Assembly: GCF_017569185.1 (NCBI RefSeq)
Contig: NZ_CP071869.1
Location: 3,028,001 to 3,092,000 of the forward strand
Source: Polaribacter cellanae
Lineage (GTDB): Bacteria; Bacteroidota; Bacteroidia; Flavobacteriales; Flavobacteriaceae
DNA length: 64,000 nt
Direction: 5' to 3'
Shown: one piece after another, positions 52,559-62,228 of the stretch
Position numbering within the stretch: the stretch's first letter is position 1
Layout: the number at the start of each line of letters is the position of its first letter
Position numbers and translations under genes: made by a program
The notes under the pieces: model-generated
Databases searched by the model: none
Told to the model about the DNA's origin: nothing
Seen by the model: the letters and a program-made list of their open reading frames with translations, nothing else

Positions 52559-52952
52559 TTGTTTTATTTGAATCCGTTTACAGCTTTCTTTACTTGCTTT
52601 TTTAGTTTTGTTCTCGATACAAATTTTGCTGAAAAAGCAAATTCACTCGAACTGACCACTAAAAAAGAGTTCAAATAGAGCATTCTGCCGAAATTTTGGT
52701 TGGGCTAAACTTGTCTGCTAGTTTTTAGAAAAAATAAGAAAATACTGTCAGAGCTTATCCGTTAAATCTGTGTCTTTTTAATTTACAAAATAAAGAATAC
52801 AATAAAAAAACTCCGTGTAACTTTGTGCATTTTCTGTGAATCTCTGAGTAACAACCCACAAAATTTGCATTAAAAAATATTTCAATAGAATACCAATTTA
52901 TATCTAAATTCTATCCAAACTTTTTCTATTTTTACGCTCTCAATTTTATAAG
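52559..52952. repeat. intergenic region with dispersed repeats
   Basis: Holds TTCTCGATACAAATTTTGC...GCAAATTCACTCGAACTGAC (about 52612-52656), whose ATTTTGC/GCAAAT arms can pair. The final CACTCGAACTGAC phrase also occurs at 37234-37246. A GTGCATTTTCTGTGAATCTCTG phrase follows (about 52825). No gene; promoter elements for the next gene are not clear. Confidence 0.5.
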
Positions 52953-54005
52953 ATGATTAAAAAGACACGCGCAGAAATTACCAAATGTATTCTTCATAAA
53001 GTAGCAAATAAGTTTAATAGTGGACAGAATGTTTTTTCGGAAGATTTAATACGTTTCGACCAAGAAAGTTACGATTTAATGAAGAATTTTTTACTAAAAC
53101 CATTTGGCAGTTTAACACAAAGCTATCGTTTTACGCATCATGCAGACGTTCGTTTAAACGAGCTGAACAATTACGCATCAGAAGTATTTAAAGAGGAAGC
53201 AACTTTTGTAGAATACTCTAAAAATATTGTGAATCATTTATTCGAGCAATCAAATTCGGCACAAATAAAAACTGGAGATGTAATTGTTGTTTTTATAGAA
53301 GGAATTGAATATAAAGATGTGTTAACAGAAGCTGTTGGTATTTTTAAAATTGAGAATAAAGTAGATTTCTTTCAGACGTATTTAGATGATAATGAGAGTT
53401 TCGATGTGGTGGTTCAAAAAGGAATTTCAACAAAAAGAATCGATAAAGGATGTTTAATTTTAAACACATCAGATGTAGAAGGAACTGTAGTTTTTTCTGT
53501 AGATAATAACAATTACGATGCCCAATATTGGATTAAGAATTTTCTAAGTGTAAAATTGGCAGATGATTATAATTCACATACACAGAGTTATTTAGAAATG
53601 TGTAAAGAATTTTCGGAAGAAGTAATTAAGCCAGAGTTGGGCATGCAGCAACAAGGAAATTTCTTGGCAAACACAGTAGATTATTTTAAAGAGCATGAAG
53701 CTGTAGATTATCACGATTTTAAAGACGAAGTTTTCGAAGACGAAAAGCACAAAGAACAATTCGACGAATATAAAAAGCATTTCGAAAACTTAAACGATGT
53801 GTTAATTCGCAACAATTTCGATGTTTCTGGAGTGGTTTTAAAGAAAGAAAAAAGCAAACTTAAAACAGAAATAAAACTCGATACAAACATCAATATTAAA
53901 TTAGATGTAGATGCACCAGAAGCCGCTTCAGAATATTTAGAAAGAGGTTATGACGAGGAAAAGAAAATGAAGTATTATAAAGTGTATTTTAACGAAGAGA
54001 AGTAG
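52953..54005 (+). CDS. nucleoid-associated protein (YejK/NdpA family)
   Basis: A 350-residue member of the 37-kDa nucleoid-associated protein family (NA37, YejK/NdpA). HKVANKFNSGQNVFSE, FVEYSKNIVNHLFEQSNS and GDVIVVFIEGIEYKDVL are typical of the N-terminal half. The family is found on the nucleoid in gammaproteobacteria; in Bacteroidota the role is unclear. The ATG follows ATTTTATAAG. Monocistronic, convergent with lipB. Confidence 0.85.
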   Translation: MIKKTRAEITKCILHKVANKFNSGQNVFSEDLIRFDQESYDLMKNFLLKPFGSLTQSYRFTHHADVRLNELNNYASEVFKEEATFVEYSKNIVNHLFEQSNSAQIKTGDVIVVFIEGIEYKDVLTEAVGIFKIENKVDFFQTYLDDNESFDVVVQKGISTKRIDKGCLILNTSDVEGTVVFSVDNNNYDAQYWIKNFLSVKLADDYNSHTQSYLEMCKEFSEEVIKPELGMQQQGNFLANTVDYFKEHEAVDYHDFKDEVFEDEKHKEQFDEYKKHFENLNDVLIRNNFDVSGVVLKKEKSKLKTEIKLDTNINIKLDVDAPEAASEYLERGYDEEKKMKYYKVYFNEEK

Positions 54006-54049
54006 GGTTGTTAGTTGTTAGTTGTTAGTTGTGTTTTTATTTCCACAAA

Positions 54050-54748
54050 CTAAATAAACTTCTCTACCTCAAAAAGATGCTTAAAATGCTTTAAAATCTT
54101 TTTTTTCACTTCCTCTAAATCTAACTTTTTGCCCAATTCAGCTTCCATAGAAGCCACTGCTTTTCCACGAATTCCACAAGGAATAATATTGTCGAAATAA
54201 CCTAAATTGGTATTTACATTTAGTGCAAAACCATGCATAGTTACCCAGCGTGAAGAACGAATGCCCATTGCACAAATTTTACGAGCAAATGGTGTTCCAA
54301 CATCTAACCAAACCCCAGTTTCGCCATCACTTCGTTCGCCTTTTAAACCATATTCTGCAATGGTTAGAATAATGGTTTCTTCTAAAAGACGCAAGTATTT
54401 ATGAATATCTGTAAAAAAATTTTCAAGATCTAAAATAGGATACCCAACCACTTGTCCTGGACCATGATAGGTAATATCGCCACCTCTGTTAATTTTATAA
54501 AAAGTAGCTCCTTTTTCTTCAAGTTGTTTTTCATTTAATAATAAATTACTTAAATCGCCACTTTTTCCTAAAGTGTACACATGAGGATGTTCTACAAAAA
54601 GAAAGTGATTTTCTGTAGTTTGAGAGCTGTTATTTCTTCGATTATTAATTTTAACATCTACAATTTCTTGAAGCAGTTTTGTTTGATAATCCCAAGTTTC
54701 CTTGTAATCTCTTCTATTTAGGTCTTTTAAAAGTATGTTTCTATTCAT
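54050..54748 (-). CDS. lipB: octanoyltransferase
   Basis: A 232-residue LipB, which moves octanoyl from acyl carrier protein to lipoyl domains of 2-oxoacid dehydrogenases and GcvH. The family signature RGGDITYHGPGQVVGYPI (about 88-105) is complete. The catalytic Lys is in ARKICAMG and the catalytic Cys in IIPCGI. The start MNRNILLKDLNRRDY is 73 bases from the divergent protease gene. On the minus strand TATCTTTG (54760-54767) could be its -7 box. Confidence 0.95.
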   Translation of the reverse strand: MNRNILLKDLNRRDYKETWDYQTKLLQEIVDVKINNRRNNSSQTTENHFLFVEHPHVYTLGKSGDLSNLLLNEKQLEEKGATFYKINRGGDITYHGPGQVVGYPILDLENFFTDIHKYLRLLEETIILTIAEYGLKGERSDGETGVWLDVGTPFARKICAMGIRSSRWVTMHGFALNVNTNLGYFDNIIPCGIRGKAVASMEAELGKKLDLEEVKKKILKHFKHLFEVEKFI

Positions 54749-54777
54749 AATTGCGACTACAAAGATAAATAATTGAT

Positions 54778-54785
54778 TATATTTG
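54778..54785 (+). promoter_or_regulatory. -7 box of the T9SS protease gene
   Basis: TATATTTG, a perfect match to TAnnTTTG, 37 bases before the ATG. No clear -33 partner. Confidence 0.5.
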
Positions 54786-54821
54786 ATGTCACATAAGTAA
54801 CAGAATAACTAAAATTACTTC

Positions 54822-57800
54822 ATGAAAAAAATCACTTTTATACTCCTATTTTGTTTTTCTTCCATCACATTTTTGGGACAAGAAAAACAATGGTCAAAAA
54901 TATCTGACAATGTAGAAGAAATTTCTGAGAAAGATTTAATGGTTAGAAATGATATGCCTAAAGAATATCAGCTTTACTCCTTAAAAACACAGAGTTTTAA
55001 TAAGAAAATGAGAACTGTAAAAAGTTCCATAAAAGAAACCATAGAAATTCCAACAAGAAACGGATTAAAGAAGTTTTACATAGAAGAAACTTCGAATTTT
55101 AATAAAGAATTGGCAACAAAATATAATAATATTGTTTCCTATTCTGGAGTTCAAGTAGACGATTCATCTATAAAAGTGAAATTCTCTAAAGGATTAGATG
55201 GATTTCATTTTTCTGTTTACGAGCCAGGGAAAAATACTTTTTATGTAGATTCTTACACAAGAGACAATAAAAAGTTAATTGCTTATGATAGAAAAGATTT
55301 AACGCAAGAAGCTAAAGATTTTACCTGTCAAGTAAAAGGATTTAATAAAGAAGCACCTTCTTTTCAATCTAAAAATGCAAACGATGGTTTACTAAGAACT
55401 TATAGATTGGCACTGGCTTGTACAGGAGAATATGCACAGTTTCATATAAATCGTTTGAGAATTGCTTCAACAGCATCAGACCAAGTAAAGAAAGCAGCAG
55501 TTTTATCTGCTATGAATACAACTATTACAAGAGTTAATGGCGTTTTCGAAAGAGATTTATCTGTAAGAATGGAAATTGTAGCAAACAACGATATTATTAT
55601 ATTTTTAGACCCAGCTACAGATAATTTAACAAATGATAGTGCAGATGATTTAATAGAAGAGAGTCAAGCAATTTGCGACAGTAAAATAGGAAATGATAAT
55701 TACGATATTGGACATACTTTTAGTACTTCTGCAGGAGGTTTTGCAGGAGGTGGTGTTATTTGTGTAACAGGCAGGAAAGCCTCTGGTGTTACAGGAACAG
55801 AACAACCATTTGGCGACCAATTCGATATCGATTATGTAGCACATGAGTTTGGGCATCAATTTGGAGCTCACCACACGTTTAATGGAACAAGTTCTAATTG
55901 CTCTGGAAATAATAGAAACAATTTAACTGCTGTAGAACCAGGAAGTGGTTCTACAATTATGGGATATGCAGGAATTTGTGCTCCACAAAATATCCAAAAC
56001 GATAGCGACGATCATTTTCATGCAGTAAGTATCGACGAAATGTGGAATATTATTACCACTACTGGAAATTGTGCAGCACAAACACCAACAGGAAATACAG
56101 CTCCAACCGCAAATGCTGGTCTCGATTACTCCATCCCAAAATCTACACCATTTATTTTAAAAGGAACTGGAGCAGATGTAGATCCAGGAACAATATTAAC
56201 TTATAGTTGGGAACAAATAGATAATGAAGTAGGTGTTGCAATTCCACCCTCTCCTACAAGTACAGGAGGTGCTGTTTTTAGATCTTTGCCAATTTCTTTT
56301 TCGCCAAACAGATATATGCCAGCTTTACCAACAGTGCTTTCTGGAAGTACACAATCTACTTGGGAAGTAGTTCCTTCTGTAGCTAGAGAATTAAATTTTT
56401 CTTTGGTTGTAAGAGATAATAATGCTGGTGGAGGAAGCAGTGCAAGAGACAATATGAAAGTTACAGTAACAGATGCAGATGCATTTACAGTTTCTGCACC
56501 AAATTCTGCTGTTGTTTGGGATACAGGATCTACACAAACTATAACTTGGAATAAAGGAACTACAGATGTAGCACCCATTAATTGTGCAAATGTAAATATT
56601 AAATTATCTACGGATGGAGGTTTTACATACCCAATTACTTTAAAAAGTAACACACCAAATGATGGTTCTGAAGAAGTAATAATTCCTAATAACGCAACAA
56701 CATCTGCAAGAATTATGGTAGAAGCTGTAGATAATATTTTTTACAATGTAAACGCATCTAATTTTACAATTAATTCTACTGTGCCTACTTTTCTATTTAC
56801 AAATGAAAGTGGTACTCAGTTTGTTTGTAATTCAGGTGGAAATACTGCAGTTTATACCTTAGATTTAGATTTTGTAAACGGTTTTTCGGAAAATGTAACA
56901 TTTACAACCACAGGACAACCTTCTGGAACAAATATTTCTTTTAATCCAACCTCCATAAATGCTGATGGAAAAGTAATGATGACAGTCTCTAACTTGGATG
57001 GAAAAACGGCCCAATCTTATACTATAAATGTGGTGGCTTCTTCAAACACAGTTACACAAAATTTAGATACTCAATTAGTACTTACAAAAGCAGGTTTTAA
57101 TGCGTTAACTTTGGTATCTCCTTCTAATGGAGCTACAAATGTGCCAGTTTCTCAGGAATTCAGTTGGAATGTAGATAAAAATGCAGTTACTTACGATATT
57201 GAAATTGCAACAGACAATGGTTTTTCGAATATTATAGCGAGTTCAAATACAGCAAAAAGTACCTTTAGACCTAATAATTTGACTTCAAACACCACTTATT
57301 ATTGGAGGGTAAAACCTAAAAATAGTTGTGACGAAGGTGCTTTTTCAAATGTGTTTAGTTTTAGTACAGAATTGTGTTCAGTTTGTGCTTCTGTAGCAAG
57401 TACAACTTATAAGACAAGTACAACCTTGGTTAAATTTAATACCATAAATAATGAGACTCTTATAAAAACTTCTGGTTATAGTGATTTTACTGAAATAAGT
57501 ACAAATTTAGAAGTTAATACTTCTTACGATTTAACAGTAAACACAAACACAGCAAACGATTCTGAAGGAACTTATACAACCCAAACTTTAGTTTGGATAG
57601 ATTGGAACCAAAATTGCGATTTTACAGATCCAGGAGAGCAATACGATTTAGGAACCACAACCTCAAGCAAAAATGGAACAACATCATTAAGTCCATTGTC
57701 AATTACTGTGCCATCGAACGCAAATTTAGGAAGCACTATTATGAGGGTTTCTACAAAATATGCAGATGATGGAAACCCAAGTTCCTGTGAAATGGGAGCA

Positions 57801-58115
57801 GATGGAGAAGTGGAAGATTATACGATTGTTGTAGATAGTGTTGCTTCGATTCCTAATAATGTTTTCGAAGAATTTAATTTATATCCAAATCCGTCTACAG
57901 GTGTTGTTAATTTAAAGTTCAATCTCGAAGATTCTAATCAAGTTTCTCTGCAGTTATTTGATGTGAGAGGGAGGTTGGTAGATCAGAAAAAATTCAACAA
58001 TATAAAGAATAGATTTTCTAAAGAAATTTCTTTTAAAAATGCTTCTAAAGGATTGTATTTATTAAAGATTACAAATGGCTCTAAGTACACCACCAAAAAA
58101 TTGATACTTAAATAA
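54822..58115 (+). CDS. secreted reprolysin-like zinc metalloprotease with T9SS signal
   Basis: A 1,097-residue secreted protease. Signal peptide (1-19), propeptide (about 20-190), and an M12B reprolysin-like catalytic domain (about 195-425) with the zinc motif HEFGHQFGAHH (341-351) and a Met-turn at STIMGYA. Ig/PKD-like and fibronectin-type III repeats follow (about 430-840; SWNVDKNAVTYDIEIATDNGFS). A GEVED domain (about 845-1000, VDWNQNCDF-like) and a C-terminal type IX secretion sorting domain (about 1020-1097, NLYPNPSTGVVNLKF...KKLILK) complete it. It is expected to cross the outer membrane through T9SS and stay on the surface or be released to digest protein. The T9SS plug protein gene is 4 kb downstream. 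Confidence 0.93.
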   Translation: MKKITFILLFCFSSITFLGQEKQWSKISDNVEEISEKDLMVRNDMPKEYQLYSLKTQSFNKKMRTVKSSIKETIEIPTRNGLKKFYIEETSNFNKELATKYNNIVSYSGVQVDDSSIKVKFSKGLDGFHFSVYEPGKNTFYVDSYTRDNKKLIAYDRKDLTQEAKDFTCQVKGFNKEAPSFQSKNANDGLLRTYRLALACTGEYAQFHINRLRIASTASDQVKKAAVLSAMNTTITRVNGVFERDLSVRMEIVANNDIIIFLDPATDNLTNDSADDLIEESQAICDSKIGNDNYDIGHTFSTSAGGFAGGGVICVTGRKASGVTGTEQPFGDQFDIDYVAHEFGHQFGAHHTFNGTSSNCSGNNRNNLTAVEPGSGSTIMGYAGICAPQNIQNDSDDHFHAVSIDEMWNIITTTGNCAAQTPTGNTAPTANAGLDYSIPKSTPFILKGTGADVDPGTILTYSWEQIDNEVGVAIPPSPTSTGGAVFRSLPISFSPNRYMPALPTVLSGSTQSTWEVVPSVARELNFSLVVRDNNAGGGSSARDNMKVTVTDADAFTVSAPNSAVVWDTGSTQTITWNKGTTDVAPINCANVNIKLSTDGGFTYPITLKSNTPNDGSEEVIIPNNATTSARIMVEAVDNIFYNVNASNFTINSTVPTFLFTNESGTQFVCNSGGNTAVYTLDLDFVNGFSENVTFTTTGQPSGTNISFNPTSINADGKVMMTVSNLDGKTAQSYTINVVASSNTVTQNLDTQLVLTKAGFNALTLVSPSNGATNVPVSQEFSWNVDKNAVTYDIEIATDNGFSNIIASSNTAKSTFRPNNLTSNTTYYWRVKPKNSCDEGAFSNVFSFSTELCSVCASVASTTYKTSTTLVKFNTINNETLIKTSGYSDFTEISTNLEVNTSYDLTVNTNTANDSEGTYTTQTLVWIDWNQNCDFTDPGEQYDLGTTTSSKNGTTSLSPLSITVPSNANLGSTIMRVSTKYADDGNPSSCEMGADGEVEDYTIVVDSVASIPNNVFEEFNLYPNPSTGVVNLKFNLEDSNQVSLQLFDVRGRLVDQKKFNNIKNRFSKEISFKNASKGLYLLKITNGSKYTTKKLILK

Positions 58116-58137
58116 TTTTGATGACAAAAAGTAACAA

Positions 58138-58170
58138 AAAACCTCAACTATAATTTTTAGTTGAGGTTTT
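58138..58170. terminator. bidirectional terminator
   Basis: AAAACCTCAACTA (58138-58150) pairs perfectly with TAGTTGAGGTTTT (58158-58170), flanked by A and T runs. It serves both the protease gene and convergent pruA. Confidence 0.88.
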
Positions 58171-58195
58171 TTTATGTTTTAATATATCTGTTTTC

Positions 58196-59821
58196 TTACC
58201 CTAGAAAAGGATATTTGTAATCTTGAGGAGATACAAATGTTTCTTTTATCAATCTAACAGAAGTCCAACGTAACAAGTTTTGTGCAGAACCAGCTTTGTC
58301 ATTTGTTCCAGAAGCTCTTGCTCCACCAAATGGTTGTTGCCCAACAACTGCTCCTGTTGGTTTGTCGTTAATGTAAAAATTTCCAGCGGCATTTTCTAAT
58401 ACTTTAGAAGCTTTTTCAACAATATACCTATCTGTAGAAAAAATGGCACCTGTTAAAGCGTATTCTGTAGATTCGTCTACTAATTTTAAAGAAGCTTCCC
58501 AGTTTGCATCTTCATAAATATAAATCGTAATTACTGGGCCGAATAATTCGGTTGTCATTGTTGCATATTTTGGTGTTTTTGCCAAAATTACAGTTGGTTC
58601 AATAAAGTACCCAACAGATTTATCGTGGTTTCCACCTAAAATAATTTCTGCATCTTTATCCGCTTTTGCGGCATCTATATATTTTGCAATTTTATCGAAA
58701 GAACCTTCATGAATTACTGCATTTACAAAGTTCGAAGTGTCTTCTGGAGATCCCATTTTTAATTCGTTTACTTGTGCAGTTAAATGTTTTTTAACAGCAT
58801 TCCAAATAGAAGCAGGAATGTATGCACGTGAAGCTGCAGAACATTTTTGCCCTTGATATTCAAAAGCACCTCTTGTTATTGCAGTTGCAACTTGTAAAGG
58901 GTTCGAAGAATTATGTGCCCAAATAAAATCTTTTCCACCAGTTTCTCCAACAATTCTTGGGTATGTTTTATAGGTGTGAATGTTATTTCCTATTTGTTTC
59001 CATAAATTTTTAAAAACAGTTGTAGAGCCTGTAAAATGTAAACCAGAGAAATCTGGAGATGCTAAAACAGTATCAGAAATCATAACAGGATCTCCGTAAA
59101 CTACATTTATAACACCATCTGGCAAACCAGCTTCCTTAAATAAATCTACAATTACTTGTGCAGAATATGCTTGGTGGTCAGAGGGTTTCCAAATCACAAC
59201 ATTACCCATTAAAGCGGCTGCTGCAGGTAAATTTGCTGCAATAGAAGTAAAATTAAAAGGAGAAATTGCATATACAAAACCTTCTAAAGGTCTATACTCA
59301 ACTCTGTTCCAAATTCCTGGTGCAGATGCTGGCTGGTCTTTAAAAATATCTGTCATATACTCTACATTGAAACGGAAAAAGTCAATCATTTCGCAAGCAG
59401 CATCAATTTCTGCTTGGTAAACATTTTTAGATTGCGCTATCATTGTAGAAGCATTCATTTTAGCTCTGTAAGGTCCTGCTAATAATTCTGCAGCTTTTAA
59501 AAAGATAGAGGCTCTTTCCATCCAACTTACGCTAGACCAAGCTTCTCTTGCAGCTAAAGCTGTAGAAATTGCAGTATCTACATGCGATTTTTCTGCAACA
59601 TGGTATTGCCCAACAATATGTTTATGGTCATGAGGAGGTGTAATGTTTTTGGTATTTCCTGTTCTTACTTCTTCTCCATTAATATGCATTGGCACATCAA
59701 CATTACTTTTGTACATTTCTTTATAAGTTGCTAACAACTCTTCTCTTTCAGGAGAACCAGGAGCGTATCCTTTTACTGGTTCGTTAACTGCTTTTGGAAC
59801 ATTAAAAAATCCTCTTGCCAT
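58196..59821 (-). CDS. pruA: L-glutamate gamma-semialdehyde dehydrogenase
   Basis: A 541-residue aldehyde dehydrogenase of the 1-pyrroline-5-carboxylate dehydrogenase type, the second step of proline catabolism to glutamate. The catalytic Cys is in GQKCSAASRAYIP (about 300-312) and the general-base Glu in VGETGGKDFIWAH. PFNFTSIAANLPAAAALMGNVVIWKPSD and QQPFGGARASGTNDKAG are family-specific. It is a stand-alone enzyme, with no proline dehydrogenase domain fused. Confidence 0.95.
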   Translation of the reverse strand: MARGFFNVPKAVNEPVKGYAPGSPEREELLATYKEMYKSNVDVPMHINGEEVRTGNTKNITPPHDHKHIVGQYHVAEKSHVDTAISTALAAREAWSSVSWMERASIFLKAAELLAGPYRAKMNASTMIAQSKNVYQAEIDAACEMIDFFRFNVEYMTDIFKDQPASAPGIWNRVEYRPLEGFVYAISPFNFTSIAANLPAAAALMGNVVIWKPSDHQAYSAQVIVDLFKEAGLPDGVINVVYGDPVMISDTVLASPDFSGLHFTGSTTVFKNLWKQIGNNIHTYKTYPRIVGETGGKDFIWAHNSSNPLQVATAITRGAFEYQGQKCSAASRAYIPASIWNAVKKHLTAQVNELKMGSPEDTSNFVNAVIHEGSFDKIAKYIDAAKADKDAEIILGGNHDKSVGYFIEPTVILAKTPKYATMTTELFGPVITIYIYEDANWEASLKLVDESTEYALTGAIFSTDRYIVEKASKVLENAAGNFYINDKPTGAVVGQQPFGGARASGTNDKAGSAQNLLRWTSVRLIKETFVSPQDYKYPFLG

Positions 59822-59926
59822 TTTGTCTATTTTTAAATTTTAATCTACTAATTTTGAAGTTACAAAGTTACAATTTTAATCAAACGATTTTGTTCCTTTT
59901 GCAATGATTTTTTTAAGCTATTATAA

Positions 59927-60610
59927 ATGTGTACAGTTACCTATTTACCTCTTGAGAATAATAATTTTATTTTAACATCTAATAGAGACGAAACTCCATT
60001 AAGAAAAACAATTCCACCTAAAAAATATGTTGAAAATGGGGTGGAAATAACGTATCCTAAAGATGCTTTAGCAGGAGGAACATGGATTGGGTTCAGTGAA
60101 AAAAAACGCCTAGTTTGTTTGCTAAATGGTGGTTTTACAATTCATAAAAGAAAAATTTCTTATAAAATGAGTCGTGGAATTATCGTAAAAAATATTCTTA
60201 CAAATGAGAATGCTCTTGAGTATATTAAAAATTTCGATTTTACAGATATAGAGCCTTTTACCTTAGTTTTTGTAGATTGGAACCAAACTTTAGAAACGTA
60301 TGAATTGGTTTGGGATGGAGAGGAAAAACATTTTCGAAAATTACCACAAGAACCTAAAATTTGGTCTTCTTCTACTTTATATACTGAAGAAATGAAACAA
60401 TTAAGAAAAGAGTGGTTTGCCGAATTTTTAAAAAATAATACTGAATTTAAGCAACAAGAAATTATAGCATTTCATAATAATGAAGAATTAGGAACAGTTG
60501 AGACTTCACCAAAAATAAAACGAGAATTTGTGGAAACTGTAAGTATTACTTCAGTTATAAAAAACGCTTCAGAAATTGAGATGAGTTATATAGATTTTCT
60601 TGAAAAATAA
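59927..60610 (+). CDS. NRDE family (TANGO2-like) protein
   Basis: A 227-residue protein beginning MCTVTYLP, with the SNRDE motif (about residues 18-22) that names the family, and Cys2, which would be an N-terminal nucleophile after Met removal. TANGO2 relatives are linked to haem handling and lipid metabolism; the bacterial role is unsettled. Probably cytoplasmic. It is convergent with the zinc-ribbon membrane protein gene three bases away. Confidence 0.85.
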   Translation: MCTVTYLPLENNNFILTSNRDETPLRKTIPPKKYVENGVEITYPKDALAGGTWIGFSEKKRLVCLLNGGFTIHKRKISYKMSRGIIVKNILTNENALEYIKNFDFTDIEPFTLVFVDWNQTLETYELVWDGEEKHFRKLPQEPKIWSSSTLYTEEMKQLRKEWFAEFLKNNTEFKQQEIIAFHNNEELGTVETSPKIKREFVETVSITSVIKNASEIEMSYIDFLEK

Positions 60611-60613
60611 AAG

Positions 60614-61756
60614 TTAATACATTGCAAAAGAAAGAAGAAAAACAATTACGATACCAATAATTGCTATTATGGAATAGTTTAAATTCAGTAATAAAAATTT
60701 TATAAAGGTTTTAAAATACCCCTGTTGGTAAAATTTCTTCATCGCAATAAATAAGTACACTAAAAAGAGAATTGTAAATACCCATAATGCTGGACTTGCA
60801 CCAAATATTTCTAATAAGAAATAAATTGAAAAAAGCATAAAAAATACAGTTTGAACATGAAATACAAATATTAAATGATCTACATAAGTGTATTTTCTTC
60901 GAATATAAAACAGTTTTAAAAATAGTGTAAAAAGTGGTAAGAACACAAACAATGCAACAGAACCATAAGACAATAACTGACTTAAAAATTGCTCTCTATT
61001 GTCTTTCTTAACAAGAGAATTTGCAGTAGCAGCTCTAGTGTACATAAATCTATTTAAAAAAGTCTTTTCGTAGCCCAAAGAATGTAAGGCAACATCTATG
61101 TTGGAGTTTGGGTGTTCTTTATCATAATTTATAAATTTTTCTATTTTAGAATCACCTCCTAAATTTATGTTTATATTTCCTTTTTTGTATTTTGTATTCG
61201 CAGAATCTCTTGCCTCTTTTTCTATTTCATTTAGAATTTTTTCTCGCGTTTTTTCAGGAATAGGAATATAAGAGTTTTTAAGTTTTTTGTTTAATTCTTT
61301 TTTAATTGAATCTAGGTCTTTTTCAGTTAGTTTTTTATTTGATTTAGAGTTTTCTTTTTTAATGGCTTCTGCAATATCTGCCTTGTTTTCTTTTACAAGA
61401 GACTTGTATTTTTCTTTCGTATTAAAAATACCCACAATTAGGAAGAAAATAATAGATACCGTTAAATAAAAGCGAAACGGATTCGAATATCTTTGTCTTT
61501 TCCCTTCGATATAATTTCGTGAAACAGAACCTGGGTTAATTAAAAGAGGAATAAACGTATTCCAAAATTTTGCATCAAAATTAAATAACCCGTTAAAAAC
61601 TTCGTGAATAAAATTCTTGAAAGTAATATTGTTTCCTTTATTAGCTTGTCCACAATCTGGGCAAAACTTCTCCTGTCCATTAAATGGATATCCACAATTT
61701 AAACATTCTGGATCTTTAATTTTTACGAGGTTCTTTTTAGATTTTGTTAGTTTGAT
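60614..61756 (-). CDS. zinc-ribbon membrane protein, DUF3667-like, with unusual start
   Basis: The frame encodes about 380 residues. The N-terminal zinc ribbon ECLNCGYPF...KFCPDCGQ is followed by NNITFKNFIHEVFNGLF, GSVSRNYIEGKRQRYSNPFRFYLTVS and about five membrane segments with a large charged loop between. These are DUF3667 hallmarks; the function is unknown. No ATG, GTG or TTG exists in frame between the upstream stop (61796) and GTG 61435, and starting there would delete the zinc ribbon and first membrane segment. ATC 61756 (inside apaG's end) or ATT 61780 may initiate, or a sequence change removed the start. It is coupled to apaG by overlap. Confidence 0.65.
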   Translation of the reverse strand: MKLTKSKKNLVKIKDPECLNCGYPFNGQEKFCPDCGQANKGNNITFKNFIHEVFNGLFNFDAKFWNTFIPLLINPGSVSRNYIEGKRQRYSNPFRFYLTVSIIFFLIVGIFNTKEKYKSLVKENKADIAEAIKKENSKSNKKLTEKDLDSIKKELNKKLKNSYIPIPEKTREKILNEIEKEARDSANTKYKKGNININLGGDSKIEKFINYDKEHPNSNIDVALHSLGYEKTFLNRFMYTRAATANSLVKKDNREQFLSQLLSYGSVALFVFLPLFTLFLKLFYIRRKYTYVDHLIFVFHVQTVFFMLFSIYFLLEIFGASPALWVFTILFLVYLFIAMKKFYQQGYFKTFIKFLLLNLNYSIIAIIGIVIVFLLSFAMY

Positions 61757-62133
61757 AAAACAGGTGTTGTTAGTTGAAATGTAGGAATAAAAACTTTAAA
61801 TTGCTCGTAATTTTCTAGATTAATCATCGTGTAAAACCCTTTCATAGCACCCATGTTAGATTGTAAAAAACAACCAGAAGTGTAAGTATAAACATCATTT
61901 GGCTTTAAGATGGGGGTTTGGCCAACAACACCTTCGCCACTTACAATTTCTGTAGGGTTTAAAGAGTCGTATATTTTCCAAAAACGATCTGTAAGTTTAA
62001 CAGTGTTATTGCTTTTATTCTCAATTGTTATTTCGTATGCAAAAATATAATACAGTTTCGTATTCCGTAAACTAGTACCATTATATTCTATTGCTACAGA
62101 AATTTTAATTCCTTTTGTAATTTGTTGAATCAT
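61747..62133 (-). CDS. apaG: Co2+/Mg2+ efflux-associated protein ApaG
   Basis: A 128-residue ApaG, a fibronectin-III-like single-domain protein. YIFAYEITIENKSNNTVKLTDRFWKIYDS and GVVGQTPILKPNDVYTYTSGC are diagnostic. The common name derives from enterobacterial phenotypes; its biochemical role is not established. I use ATG 62133 (MIQQITKG); a start 11 codons earlier has no homology. Its last codons overlap the start region of the next gene. Confidence 0.93.
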   Translation of the reverse strand: MIQQITKGIKISVAIEYNGTSLRNTKLYYIFAYEITIENKSNNTVKLTDRFWKIYDSLNPTEIVSGEGVVGQTPILKPNDVYTYTSGCFLQSNMGAMKGFYTMINLENYEQFKVFIPTFQLTTPVLSN

Positions 62134-62228
62134 GCATAGTAAATGTAGTTTTTTTGATGAAAACAAGCAAATTAGAAGCTGTAATTTTTACTTTTTAATT
62201 TGTGCTAAACATAAAATGAACTAAATAA

